DNA from: Acholoe squamosa | Taxonomy: Eukaryota > Annelida > Polychaeta > Phyllodocida > Polynoidae | Length of the DNA stretch: 64,000 bases | Assembly (NCBI GenBank): GCA_949317995.1 | Contig: OX439041.1 | Coordinates: 44,501,269-44,565,268, forward strand | Direction of reading: 5' to 3' | Part shown: positions 29,801 to 41,800 of the stretch, one piece after another | Layout of the letters: each line of letters starts with the position of its first letter | Position numbering within the stretch: position 1 is the stretch's first letter | Notes under the pieces: model-generated | What the model saw: the letters and a program-made list of their open reading frames with translations, nothing else | Database searches by the model: none | What the model was told of the DNA's origin: nothing | Position numbers and translations under genes: made by a program

Positions 29801-32800
29801 AATCTTACCTTTTTGCTGGTATTGGTGTCCAGTTTGGCCTGTAGTTCCTTGATCCGGCTCTGTGCGCTGCCATTCACTGGTTCATTCGAAAACCGATTCT
29901 TCATACCTTCTAACCTTGCTTTGAGCGCCTGTAGGTCTCGACCTTCTGATGTCAGAGCACTTAGAGACCGGAACCCACTCTTCCCCGTTATCACATCTAT
30001 GGCACAATGAAACAGCCAAGTTCTTAGAACAACATCTTTACAATACAACTTCCAAGATTTATCTGTTTTATGCATCAAGTATATGGGTGAAATAAACAAA
30101 GCTGAATGATCTATTGGGATATTTCACCCCGGCACTGAGGTCTTGGATAGAATATTGAGGCCATGATTGCTCTGGTTTGGTTGATTTTACCTACACTAAT
30201 AGTATTTTAAAGTTAGCAGGGTTACTGTGTTTCATCAGACACTCAGTGCTTTCTTTCTCTTTCTTCACAGGTATTTAAAAGCTGCTTGTCCAAACAGCTA
30301 GACAGGTATTTATATGCTGATTGCCTGACACAGCAGTGACCGCATCTATGGATGGCCGGAGTGAGTGAGTGAGTAATAGATGTTTAACGCCATTTCGACA
30401 GCTAAGGTCATATTCATGGCAAGAACATTACACAATTTCACAATGTGTCAGTGCCCACGCATATGTGCTCCACACACATCCTGAGTCTATGAAGAGGGGT
30501 GAGGGAAAAAGCCGCTACCAGGGTTTCATTTCCCTACTCTTCTTGAAGGATAGCAAGTGTTCTTTTATTTGCCTGGTCCCATAGGCAGGGCCAGACAAAC
30601 TGCGGCCTTTGATCACTCAGACGTGGTTTGAGATTATGAGGAAGCCATTTAAATGTAGGGGAGGGCATTCATACACTGAGGTACAGAGGGTATTCAAACA
30701 GTGAAGTGATGGCGTGGACATTTATACAATGGGGTAAAAAGGATATCCTGACATGTAAGGGGGCGGGAGGAGGGGGATTCATATAACTGAGGTAAAGAGG
30801 ATATTTAGATGTAGGATGGGACATTTATACACTGGGGTACAGAGAATATTCAGACATTGAGGTGTAGGAAAAGACATTCATGCACCTGGACACAGAGTTC
30901 ATTCAGACATGGAGGTGTAGGGTGGGAGGTTTATACACTGGTGTCCAAAGGATGTTCAGGAATTGAGATGCAGGGGAGGACATTCATACACAGTGGTAAC
31001 AAAGTATGTTGAGACATTGAGATGTAGGGGAGGACATGCATACACTGTGGTAACAAAGTATATTGAGACATTGAGATGTAGGGGAGGACATTCATACACT
31101 GTGGTAACAAAGTATGTTGAGACATTGAGATGTAGGGGAGGACATGCATACACTGTGGTAACAAAGTATATTGAGACATTGAGATGTAGGGGAGGACATT
31201 CATACACAGTCGAAAATCATAGAAGGTTTGCATATGACGAATTATGAGGTATTCCAGCCCCTACTCTTCAAATTTTAGTTTCCCCCTTTATTTCTTTGGC
31301 TCAAAGTGTCAGGCTGGATGAGATCCTCATGTTACATATGGGTTTTGATGGTCCCATATGCATATTTTGGGCTCCAGGGGTAAAATGTGCCCAAAAATGA
31401 CCAAAATTGTCTGGGCAAAATTGTGTCTGGGAGAATGACATTTGAGTTACAAGCCATGTTGAGGGCTTAATTTCCTACAGAAACAATCTTCATATCTCCA
31501 TTAAAATCTCAGGTCCAAACTATTTTGACCTGTAGATTAAGAAAATCTCATTATCATTTATGTCAGATGTGCCCTTGCTATTGTAAAAGAAGCATACTTA
31601 TAAGAATTCTTTTTCTGGGCACATGTCTGGGCGAATGACATGTAAGGCCCCATATGCACACTTTCTATGATTTGTGACCACTGTACAGTGGTAACAAAGT
31701 ATATTGAGACATTGAGATGTAGGGGAGGACATCCATACACGGAAGTACAGAGGATATTCAGACAATGAAATAGACAGTACATATATTGTCCAGAGGGGAA
31801 GCAGGCACCAACCATTAACCTGTAGAGTACATGCACAGCGTGCATCTCCTCGGTCATTGCGCGCCACACATTCATATTTCCCACCGTCTTCCCGTCTGAC
31901 TCGCGGAAGTTCCATGCAGGCTGAGTCACCGTCATAAGATTGGCGAGCAATAGAGTGTCTAAGGAGGTTGCCGTTGTGGTACCAAGACACACGAGGTCGG
32001 GGCGTTGCCCGTACACAGCATGTCAGGGTGGCTGTACTACCCACTGTTACCTCTACATCCTCAAGGCGAGTTGTGAAGGTGGGGACTGTGATGGGTGGAG
32101 ACACAGCCCGACTAGAGGGCCGACCAGGTTTGGCTGCAACATGGAAGGGACATAGGACATGCAAGGGTCACCAATGTATCTTGAAAACAGGCAAGGATTC
32201 ATGCATTAGTCATCCATGGCATGGATGAAAGGTAGGATTTGCACATACTGCAGTCTATATCTAAAACCCCAATACACCAAGGGGATCCTCATGCTGTTCT
32301 AGCTCAAAGACCATGATCAGGTCCAATAATTTCTGCCAACACATTCATGCATTAATGGTGTCATCCAAAGTAATGGGTATCTTTACTGAATGGGAACTAC
32401 TTTATCTATATTGAATGAAAATGTCTACCTCTGACATCCAGTAGGGCTGCTATTGAGACCTCTCCAGCTACATTCTTGGCAACCACCTTGTATTCGCCAG
32501 TGTCATCCTCGAATACTTCATCAATGATAAGCCGCGCACTGCGGCCATCATAACTCTGCTCAAAGTCAGTGCAGTTGGGAAGAAGCTTGTCATCCTTGTA
32601 CCAGGTTATGATAGGTTTCGGCTTCCCCGAAATACCGCAGGTCATGGTCACCTGGTCGCCATCCAGTACCTCCTGGTTCTGTAGCGCCTTGACAATGTCC
32701 GGTGCTTCATGCTCTTCCAATGCCTCCTCTACACATGACATACAAGATAGAGGTAAGTAAATCCAGCTATGATCCATGCATATTGCAGAGTATAGTAAGT

Positions 32801-35800
32801 GCTTTAATATCAATAAACCTTTGATAGACTGTTCCCTTATATCAAGCATCACAATAAAATATTGGTAGGAGACCAGGAATCAGAAATCAATGATATTTTT
32901 GTTTTTATCCAGTGAGTGAGTAATAGATGTTTAACACCATTTCGACAGCTAAGGTCATATTCATGGCGAGAACGACATTACACAATTTCACAGAGGAATG
33001 TGTCAGTGCCCGCGCATATGTGCACCACACACATCCTGAGGGGATAGGAAAGATGAGAAGTAGACCCTTTTAAGTGGGCTAGGGAAGCCCAGTTTTTATC
33101 CAGAATTTAAAATTGAAGATTGTGAAACAAAGCGAAGGCAGTGCCTACAAATACAATTTCTATTTGTTATTCCTTTGAAACGTTAAGCAATGTCATCTGC
33201 TCTGATCGTTAATGATAAATTCAGCTAATATGGATAAGAATAATTTCAACAATAATTACATAAACACTAAATACTGCCTTGTCATAAAAAAGGTTCCACA
33301 TTCCCTGCAAGAGATTCTACCATGAAAATACATGTATTTTTATGAGACATCTTTCAATTAGATCTTTTCAATTCAGTAGACCTAGGCCTAAAATGTTACT
33401 TAGTTACAAAGTGCTGAGGTTACTGAGTTGTTAGTAGCAGGAGAGTACAGCCGGGTTCAGTGCAACCTTGTATTAGCAGAGGTGCAACTTATATTTATGA
33501 AAACCTTACTGAAGGAAAGTGCAATTGGCAATGTAAAGCTAAGGAAAAGACAAAATGGACCCTAGCTTGATTTAAATCTAGGAAATGAGGACAGGGGTTT
33601 AATGCTGCCTGTCCACAACAGTCTGACTACAACTGGACAAAAACACAATAATACCATGGGCTGACCAAGGGCAATAGCCTAGTATGTTGCCTGCCACCAT
33701 CCACTTTGCAGTCTGATTATGCTTTAGTTTAGCCGAATTCCCAATCCCTTTATGACCACACCTTTGACAACTAGGGTGCAGGCAGTGCGTGCCTGTCCAG
33801 CCTTGTTGGTCGCTACACACACATAGTCGCCATTGTCATCAGGAAACACGTCCTCCAGCGTCAGACGTGCCACACCACCCTCCAGTTTCTGACGGAAGTC
33901 TGGACTGTCCTTGAGCAGACGCTCCCCCTTGTACCATGTGATCTTAGGGGGCGGTGTCCCGGTCACTCGACACTCAAATGTTACATTGTCTCCATCCTCA
34001 ACCTTCAAGTCGGTTAGGGAGAAGTTCACAGAGGGCGCTACTGGCCGCTCCATCTCTGCAAACAACATGTCCAAGTCGTACTGCTTGCTGTCTTTGTATA
34101 AAAGGCTCTTATCATATCATGGTATACTACACTACATTATGTCTTTCTTGGGGTACTCACCAAGACAACATGAGCAACAGACTTGGGGATGCATTGCACT
34201 GGTTATCACCATGATAACACATACTACACAAACGTGTTAGGGTCCTTACAAAGAAACACTTGAATCTAGTTAAGTTTAGATTAGGAAAAATATTCATTGA
34301 TAAAATCACCAGTTTGAAGAAGGCCAGTTCTTAGATGGACTGATACAAAATTTCTAGATGAAGGCAGCAACCACAAAAAGACTAAATGTCTGTAGGTTTG
34401 AATCTCAGATATTTCATCATTTCCATTACAAAATGTATCAGTGTTCACCTAAAGAACTACACCTCCTTGTCCTCAGCTAACTATTTACAAGGTTATTGAG
34501 GACAGATAAGAAATTTTCACTGTACATGCTGACAGTGATATTCTAAACTAGGAAAGTCCTTAAGTACAAATCCACACTTCACAGAGAATTAGGGTCCCAT
34601 GACCAGGAATCTTATCTAACTATACACTTAAGATTTGATAAAATAGTTGGTGCAGAAAATTACATACCTAACACAGTCATGTAGGCTATGGTCTCTGCTT
34701 GTCCATCAGCAGTGCTAACAACACATTTGTACTCTCCGGTATCATCAGGGAAGATTTCTGTGATGACTAGGGTGGCAGTTGTTCCATCAAATTCCTGTTT
34801 GAAATCTGCAGAATTCTTTAACAGTTTGGAGTCTTTGTACCAGGTGACCTTCGCCTTTGACCCTGCCATGACCTTGCATGTCAAGGACACAGTCTCTCCA
34901 TCATTATGTGTCACATCAGAAAGAGGTTCAGTGATTCTGGGGGCTGAATAGCAAATAAGATCAAACATGACAATGGTGCTCACAAAAAGAATTTAGATTG
35001 TAATTGTTATTGAATATCACTTGCCTATATATATTTATGTAATGCATATGGCCTTTGCATTTGACTAGCTTTACATTCATTTGAAAAAAGAAACATACCT
35101 TAATCAAGAATTCAATACCTCTTCTTAAAGTAGCTTGGATATATAGGAGTACAATTCTAAAGCAGGTCTCAGAATTTATAATGGTATTTCAAATTCATAA
35201 GCATAGTGACAGCTACCATGCAAATTGTCAAATTTGGTTTTGCATTTTGCATGTATAGAATTGCCAAGCACCCTATAAATGTAATGAATATGTTCAAGGG
35301 ACTGGTCCCTCACCGGCATCTTCCTCCTTGTCTTCATCGGATCCGGACACACTACCATAACCACTACTGGCTTTTGACATATTCAGTGTCCGGCCTTCCA
35401 AGCTGAGGAACCGACGCTTGTTGTCACTGTTTCTGCCATTACGAGACAATCCCTCAGTCCGAGAGCCACCTGCAAAACTGCTAGTTCTGCTGACGGGTGC
35501 GCTGCCTGTATGATTGGTTGACACATTACTGCTGCTGCGGCTGACTGGTGCACTGTCTATTGTTGGACGGGGTGCTGTGCTTGCATCATGCCGCGAATAC
35601 TGCCGGCTGATTGGGGCTGCACAGAACACTGGTTCATCAGGGTCTACAACTGAAGTCTCCTCCTTCACAGGACTGGCTGTCGCTTTTGTAGAATTTGAGC
35701 GGCCAAGTTGGCATTTAAGTTTACGTGCCAAGAAGTTCCTACCCTGAGTTTTGCTGGAGAAGGAGCGTGTGAGCTTGAGGGGTTTCCCTGGTCTGGGAGG

Positions 35801-38800
35801 CTCCTGAGTAGACATGGTCTTGGTGAGAACAGCTTTGCCTTTTGTTGGCTGTTGAGACAATTTCAAAGTCTCCTCTGAAAGTGACAGATTTATCACTAAA
35901 GACATGCACATTCCAGGTAATAAACTTACAGATACAGAAAGGAGACGTTAACATGCCTGTACATGTAAAAGTTTTGAACTTATGTACATATCTACATGAT
36001 TCTGACTCATGATGCCAGAATCCTAAAGTTAAAGGATCCTTGAAAACAAAAGATGCAGAGAGGAGTTTTAAGCAAATGTACATTCAGGACTTCAGATGAT
36101 ACAGCTAACACTTCTTTCAATTCATCTTAATGAAGCACTAATTATCACCGGTAGTTGAGTCTTAGCCATTCCAGAGCGCGTTTGAGATTTCATGATCACA
36201 GGTTTTCAGTTCTGCTGCATGCATCTTTCATATAGAATTGACTATTTAGCACACGTTCCAGAACTTTTGATCAACAAGTGTTGGATCAGATATATAGTCA
36301 CTTCTAAGCTTACATCAGTCATTTTCAATATAGTCATGTACAACAATATATTTCAGTATGGATGCAACTTACCCCGGATTTGTGCCCGTACCTCCCGGAT
36401 GGAAGCACGAATTTCACGCCGCTCATCAAAATTTTCACATGAGTCAAGCTGAAATTGTTTTAGGGTCACTTTGATATCAGCACATAAATCAATGATGCAG
36501 TAGTTAAATTATCAATTGGATAAGCTACAATTGAACAACTCAGAAGTATCAACCAATACAATATCACCAATATATTACTACTGACTCAAGATAAAGACAA
36601 TTATCTGGTGCGGCTTTTTTCTCTTACATGATTACATCACATAAATAATCAGTACTATATCCTATTATATTTCATTCTAAATGAATCTAAACTCACCTCA
36701 TCTTCTAGATAGGTGAGTCTTCCTCTCTGTAATAGAATATGGACAGTTGTTTTCTTTTTTTTACAAATTCTCCAAAGCTCGATGAAGACAGAAATACAGG
36801 TATATTGTAAATGAAAGGATAACCCTGCATCCCCAGACAGTATGGACTTGTAAAAAGGGATTGCAAGAATAAGGAAAATCCTACTTCTCCAGACGCTATA
36901 GTCATGACCCCTTATTACTCCTAATTTGCATTTAGACATGGACATGGAAAGCTTGAAGGTAACACTATGGGGTAGAAATAATATTATAGTCAAATTTGAT
37001 GAATTTGACTATAAAAGTAGTTAGTATAGAAGAGCTGGTTTAGACTTGTCCGGCGGGCGCTGACTCTTACCTAACGGGAGAGTCAGGCTACCTGCATAGG
37101 GCTAATTTGTCAGGTGGCTGGAATTGTAGGACATAATTTTTTTGTGTCAATTTCCTCTTAAGGATGGCTTCCGAAGACATGTTTGTTGCCATTTTGTGAC
37201 AAACCTTTCACACGGGGGCCCAGATTATTTGGTTCTTGCAAATCTGTTAGCCTTCACATCAAGTTTAGCTGCCACGGTCGGCCATGATGGAAGTGGTTTC
37301 AGGTCTCACAACAGAGGTGTTATTCATGAAATAATGTTATTCATGAGAATCTGCTTGGAGTGTGGAGATTGACTTTCTGTCTGGCAGAAAATGCACCTGC
37401 TGATAGCTACCTGTTGCAACCCACACAGCATGTGCCAAATCTAGGAAAAAGGTGCGATCTAAAGGTTTCCAACAAAAGACACTCTTCCCACTCACAGACA
37501 GCAAAACTAAGGTGGTACTCTTGTCAATATTATAAGCTGATTGTTGGGGATTTGTTTCTGTCAAATGTTATTCTTAGAAACTTGCTGTTTCTAGAGCACC
37601 TGCAAGTTTTAGATAGGGCAGTCCCAGTGACTCAGTCCTTAACTGAGTCACGCACTGTGACTAGTTTAGACAAAACAAGAAGACTACTTACCAGAACTTC
37701 CATGGCATCTGCTATCGATGTCACTAAGGGTTTCTCAGACCCACTCTGATGCTGCTTTTGAGCAGTGGGCTGTGCTGCAACTCTGTCCGCACTATCCGAC
37801 TGCATGGGAAGGGACTCGGTCTGCTCATCCGACCCGGTAGGGGACACCACAGAAGACTTCTCAGCTACACCAGATGGGGCCACCACTGAGGATTGCTCAA
37901 GCAAACCAGTAGGGGGCACCTCTGAGGAATGCTCAGGCAGACCAGTAGGGGGCACCTCTGAGTGTTTATCACAGTCCTTTGTAGATTTGACAGGCAGTGT
38001 GTGGGGAGGTTCAACATCTACTTCCCCACCATCCTGTGTTGGTGGTGAGATACTGGTTGAATCACTATGAGTATTATCACTACTGTTATTAGAGGTAGCA
38101 TCACTAAATGTTGCGTCTGAGGAAGCTTTCTCTTCCAATATGTCCTCTTTATCCAATACAGTGGGTTCAATGATGTCATTAGTCTGAGCATCATGGTTGG
38201 ACTCGATGATGTCACAGGGTTCATTAACAGCACAGGGTTTGCTGACATCATTGTATTCAGTGACATCACAGGGCTTGTTGAGGTCAGAGTCTGTATTGTC
38301 CCCAGTTATGACATGCCCTGTGACTGGACTATCTGCTACTGCTACATCAGCAGGTAGTGAGTGGTGCACATCCACTGTTTGCAACTCCTCAGTAGAAGAG
38401 TCCTCTTCTGTTTCATTGGGGCTATCTTGAACATGACTGCTCCCATCATTTGTGCTCCCAGCATCCTCCATACTGCTGTCATCCCCTGCACTATCACCTG
38501 TCTCTATGGAGGGCGAAGCATCTGTTGATAAACTATTCGAGTCACTCTTTGGGGCTACTTCTGTTGCAGTAGATACAGCCCGCCCATTGACTCTGAGGTT
38601 AACTTTCGTTGATGTCCAAGGGTATGCCCTGCGGTTGGCAGTTAGGGAGGAGGTGCGTACAGGTACATATGGTGGTTCAGCAGAGTCATCCCTACTAGAG
38701 TTCCCCTCCATGTTCCGTAGGTTCTTCTCCAGTACGCGACTCTCCTGCAGCTCAATGTCCTCCGGGGTGGGGCTCTCTCTATTGTCATGGCTACCCTCAC

Positions 38801-41800
38801 CAGACGACACCTGTGGAGGTGGTGGGGGGCTGGTCGGTAGTGCCGGAGCATCATTTATTTCCTCTTTGGCTTCTGAATGAGTCAAGTTTTCGCTAGCAGG
38901 ATTATTCAAAGTCACCACCAGGCGGCTTTGTACAGTCTCCCTGTCAACAGGATTAAGGGATGGATCTAAGGCTGACATGGTATTGTCAGATTGTTCTGAT
39001 GAATTAGTTGTGGCAGTCACACCATCAGAACTCACATTGTCAGAATCTACCATATCCGAAGTCACTGTGTCCGGGGAGTTGTTCCGCGAGTACTTGATGG
39101 CAACTGCAGAAACAGATAAAATATAATATCTAAATTTATAATGATTCTATGGGGAAAAAATTCCAATCAAAAGATTATTCTGGAATACCGTACATTGAGA
39201 AAATCAAGACCTGTTCACTACAAATTCATAAGTTTTCAGTCCAGAAAATTTGAAACTCTTTTCAGTAAATGACATGCATAGTTTTATATGAAATTCACTG
39301 TCCAGTTTACTCTACATCGCTTTAGGATATTCCTATATAATGATCACCTAAAAAAGGTGTGCACCCTTTTTTCACAACGTCCATTCAAGTTAAACCCTTG
39401 CCCATTGAAGAACTGTTGATTAACCTTGGTCATCCCCCATCATTGAGATATAGATTAATTGTGTACCCATTGTACAATAATTACCATACTTCCTGTTGGA
39501 CCTACCTGCAGCAAGCTGCTGTTTCCGCAAGCGCTGAATGGCACCCCGAATCTTCTTCCTCTCATCGTAGTCAACGACATCAGAAAGCTGCAACAAGGAA
39601 ACCACTTGTGTTACACAACTTCTTCAAGTGAAGGATTCTGCAACATGTCATTTTGGCTCCATGAATGCAGTGATGGTGAGTAACTTGGCGGTGTTACTGG
39701 CGATTCATATTACGCGAAGTCAATAGGGTTCACAGACATCTTCACAAGGCGCTGGCATTAAGATCCATCAAAGGCCTGTCATTCAGTTGGCTGAATGACA
39801 GGCCTTTTTATGTGAGTTGGGGAGGGGTGACCACCTGTAGAGGACCAGGTCCCATGATGCCAGAAATCTGGGCAGCTATTGTCAGCGTCTCCCATCATGT
39901 ATTGTCACAGGCATCCATGTGCAGATCAAGCTGCGCAGTGAACAAAGTCCCTGGGTGGATTGTCTGCCCAGTTGGCAATACCCCCTACCCTACCCCCATA
40001 CCTGAGGGCATCACAGCACCCACTCCCCCCACCACCACCACCCTTCCACATCTGAGCACATCCCATGACCAATTCCAGACACATACTCCTGCCAACAGTG
40101 TGGCCTTTAGTACAATGTGCTATAAACGCTGCCAGAATGCTACAATTACAAATACCTGCTGTAACTTTACACCCTAATGCTGCATAACAGTATGTTCAAA
40201 CATGGTGTTATTACTTGCATGTATGACGCAATCTTAATCTATCCCCAGTATTTCTTTTATTCATATCCCTTGACCATTCTATGTGTGGGTTGTACGGAAT
40301 GCCCTTTGACATTTCAACTATTCCGCCCTAGACCATTGGGTACCAATTGGCAGTTTGTGCCGGTAGTTAGCAAAGAGTTGGTGGCCTAAAAAGGGTCCAT
40401 AGACAGCTACTATGGCCAGTATGGGTGATGTAAGATATTGTATAGGGATCAGAATGGACTCTCAGTGGGACAACCATTGCGTGATCTGGTACCTGGAGGA
40501 ATAAGCACTGATAACAGCCAGCATGTTGGGGACCAGTTGCTATGTAATGGACCTAAAAAGTGAATTGTCTGATTTGATGATAATACAGCCCACTTGATTC
40601 CTACAGTGTATGAATCAGTACAAATGTACTGGGCATTTGTTCTAATATTCCATCTGATAGCCATTATGACCCCTGGAAAATACCCTTCATTCTTGCCCAT
40701 AGCTACCTCAGGGAATAATCCAATACGATCATCCTGTGAGGGATCCTTTATTTCATCTATTCTTCGAAAATTGAATAATAACCATAGGTGATATTGCATA
40801 CATGTGAATAGCGTTTATGGCTATTGTTTTCGTGAGAAGTGGCTGCATATGCCAACTTGCCTCTGCTCCCTTTGCTGATTTCCAAGTCCACACTAGGCAA
40901 TTTCTTCCCCACATTTGTTTATATTATATGTATTACTCTCCATAGCCCCCTACCTCTCTGTACCTACCATTATTATTACCGGCATCTGTTAAGCGCCAGA
41001 TGTAAAATATTAAATACCTTTGTCAAATCGGTGCCATGGTAAAAGTGACCTTGAAACAACTCTTATGCGCTTAATCTTAATAACAAGTAATCTACTATAG
41101 GTGGTAGGTGCATTTAGGATCCTAAATGTAAAAGATGTGTCACACTTAACCGCGACAGTACGGCATTTATTTGCCTTAGGCCATGTTAGACAGTGCATAA
41201 TGTATATATCTGTAAGTGGTTTTCCCATTTCACACCTGGTAGTTTTTATACTTTGAGGAAAGTGTAGGGGTATGGTATTTTACACTTTAACGTTCATGCA
41301 CCCGTGAGACTCAGACCTAGGTCCTTCGGGTGTGGTGGGGGAATCCGGATGGCAGGTGGCAGCACCTGCCTCTGGGTTCGTATCCACTACACCAGGGGGC
41401 CTACCACTCGTCCGCCACACGTCACGTGGCCGGTCTGAGTTTCGCGGGCTTTTCCCCTATATAAGGCTGGTCCTAGCCCTAGGTTCCTCAGTAGTGGTTT
41501 ACCCACTGCTCAACCAGGTTGTTACCCGAAAGGGTAACCGAATGCACTAGCAGCATGTAGTCCTCTGAGGCTGTGATCGTATGTAACGCAAGCTCTGAAA
41601 TAAAAGCTCGGTTGCCTACCCGGAAACTTTTCTCTCTCTTCGTTATGATTTAATCTAACTTAACGAGACGAACCACTACACTGGTGCCGTGACCAGTTGG
41701 TCTTCGGGTAAGCGCAGTCAGAAATGACTGAGCTGAGCCCAGTTAGGGGAAATGGCTCAAATCGTGAGCTAGACTCCCCGATGGAGGATGGTGAAATCAA

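Larger units (their letters stand above)
10482..29808. other. Very large repeat-rich intron
   Basis: About 19.3 kb without any exon that I can support. Both flanking exons are in matching phase (0). The interval holds the minisatellite at 12160-12965, a LINE fragment, tRNA-headed SINEs, two long foldbacks, low-complexity Pro/Ser-coding-like minisatellites and MITEs, all listed separately. Remaining stretches, such as 10500-12150, 13000-14140, 17020-18290, 19620-22000 and 26340-28570, show no gene or RNA that I recognise. Confidence 0.6.
29997..31812. other. Intron holding minisatellite, SINE-like copy and MITE
   Basis: Intron between the Ig-4 exon and the helical exon. Its contents (30359-30488, 30620-31206, 31207-31683) are listed separately. 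Nothing else is supported. Confidence 0.7.
39588..41262. other. Intron left of the Gypsy element
   Basis: Non-coding. It contains a perfect hairpin at 39770-39807 and a dispersed repeat at 40501-40559, and nothing else that I can support. Confidence 0.65.

Noticed and set aside
30963-31247. Repetitive ORFs on both strands
   Set aside because: A 54-bp unit keeps all frames open. No start context or gene structure.
37765-38880. Plus-strand ORFs opposite the acidic exon
   Set aside because: Shadows of the minus-strand exon, which has continuous phase with its neighbours and good splice sites.
39770-39812. Rho-independent terminator
   Set aside because: The hairpin plus T run looks like one, but the context is a eukaryotic intron.
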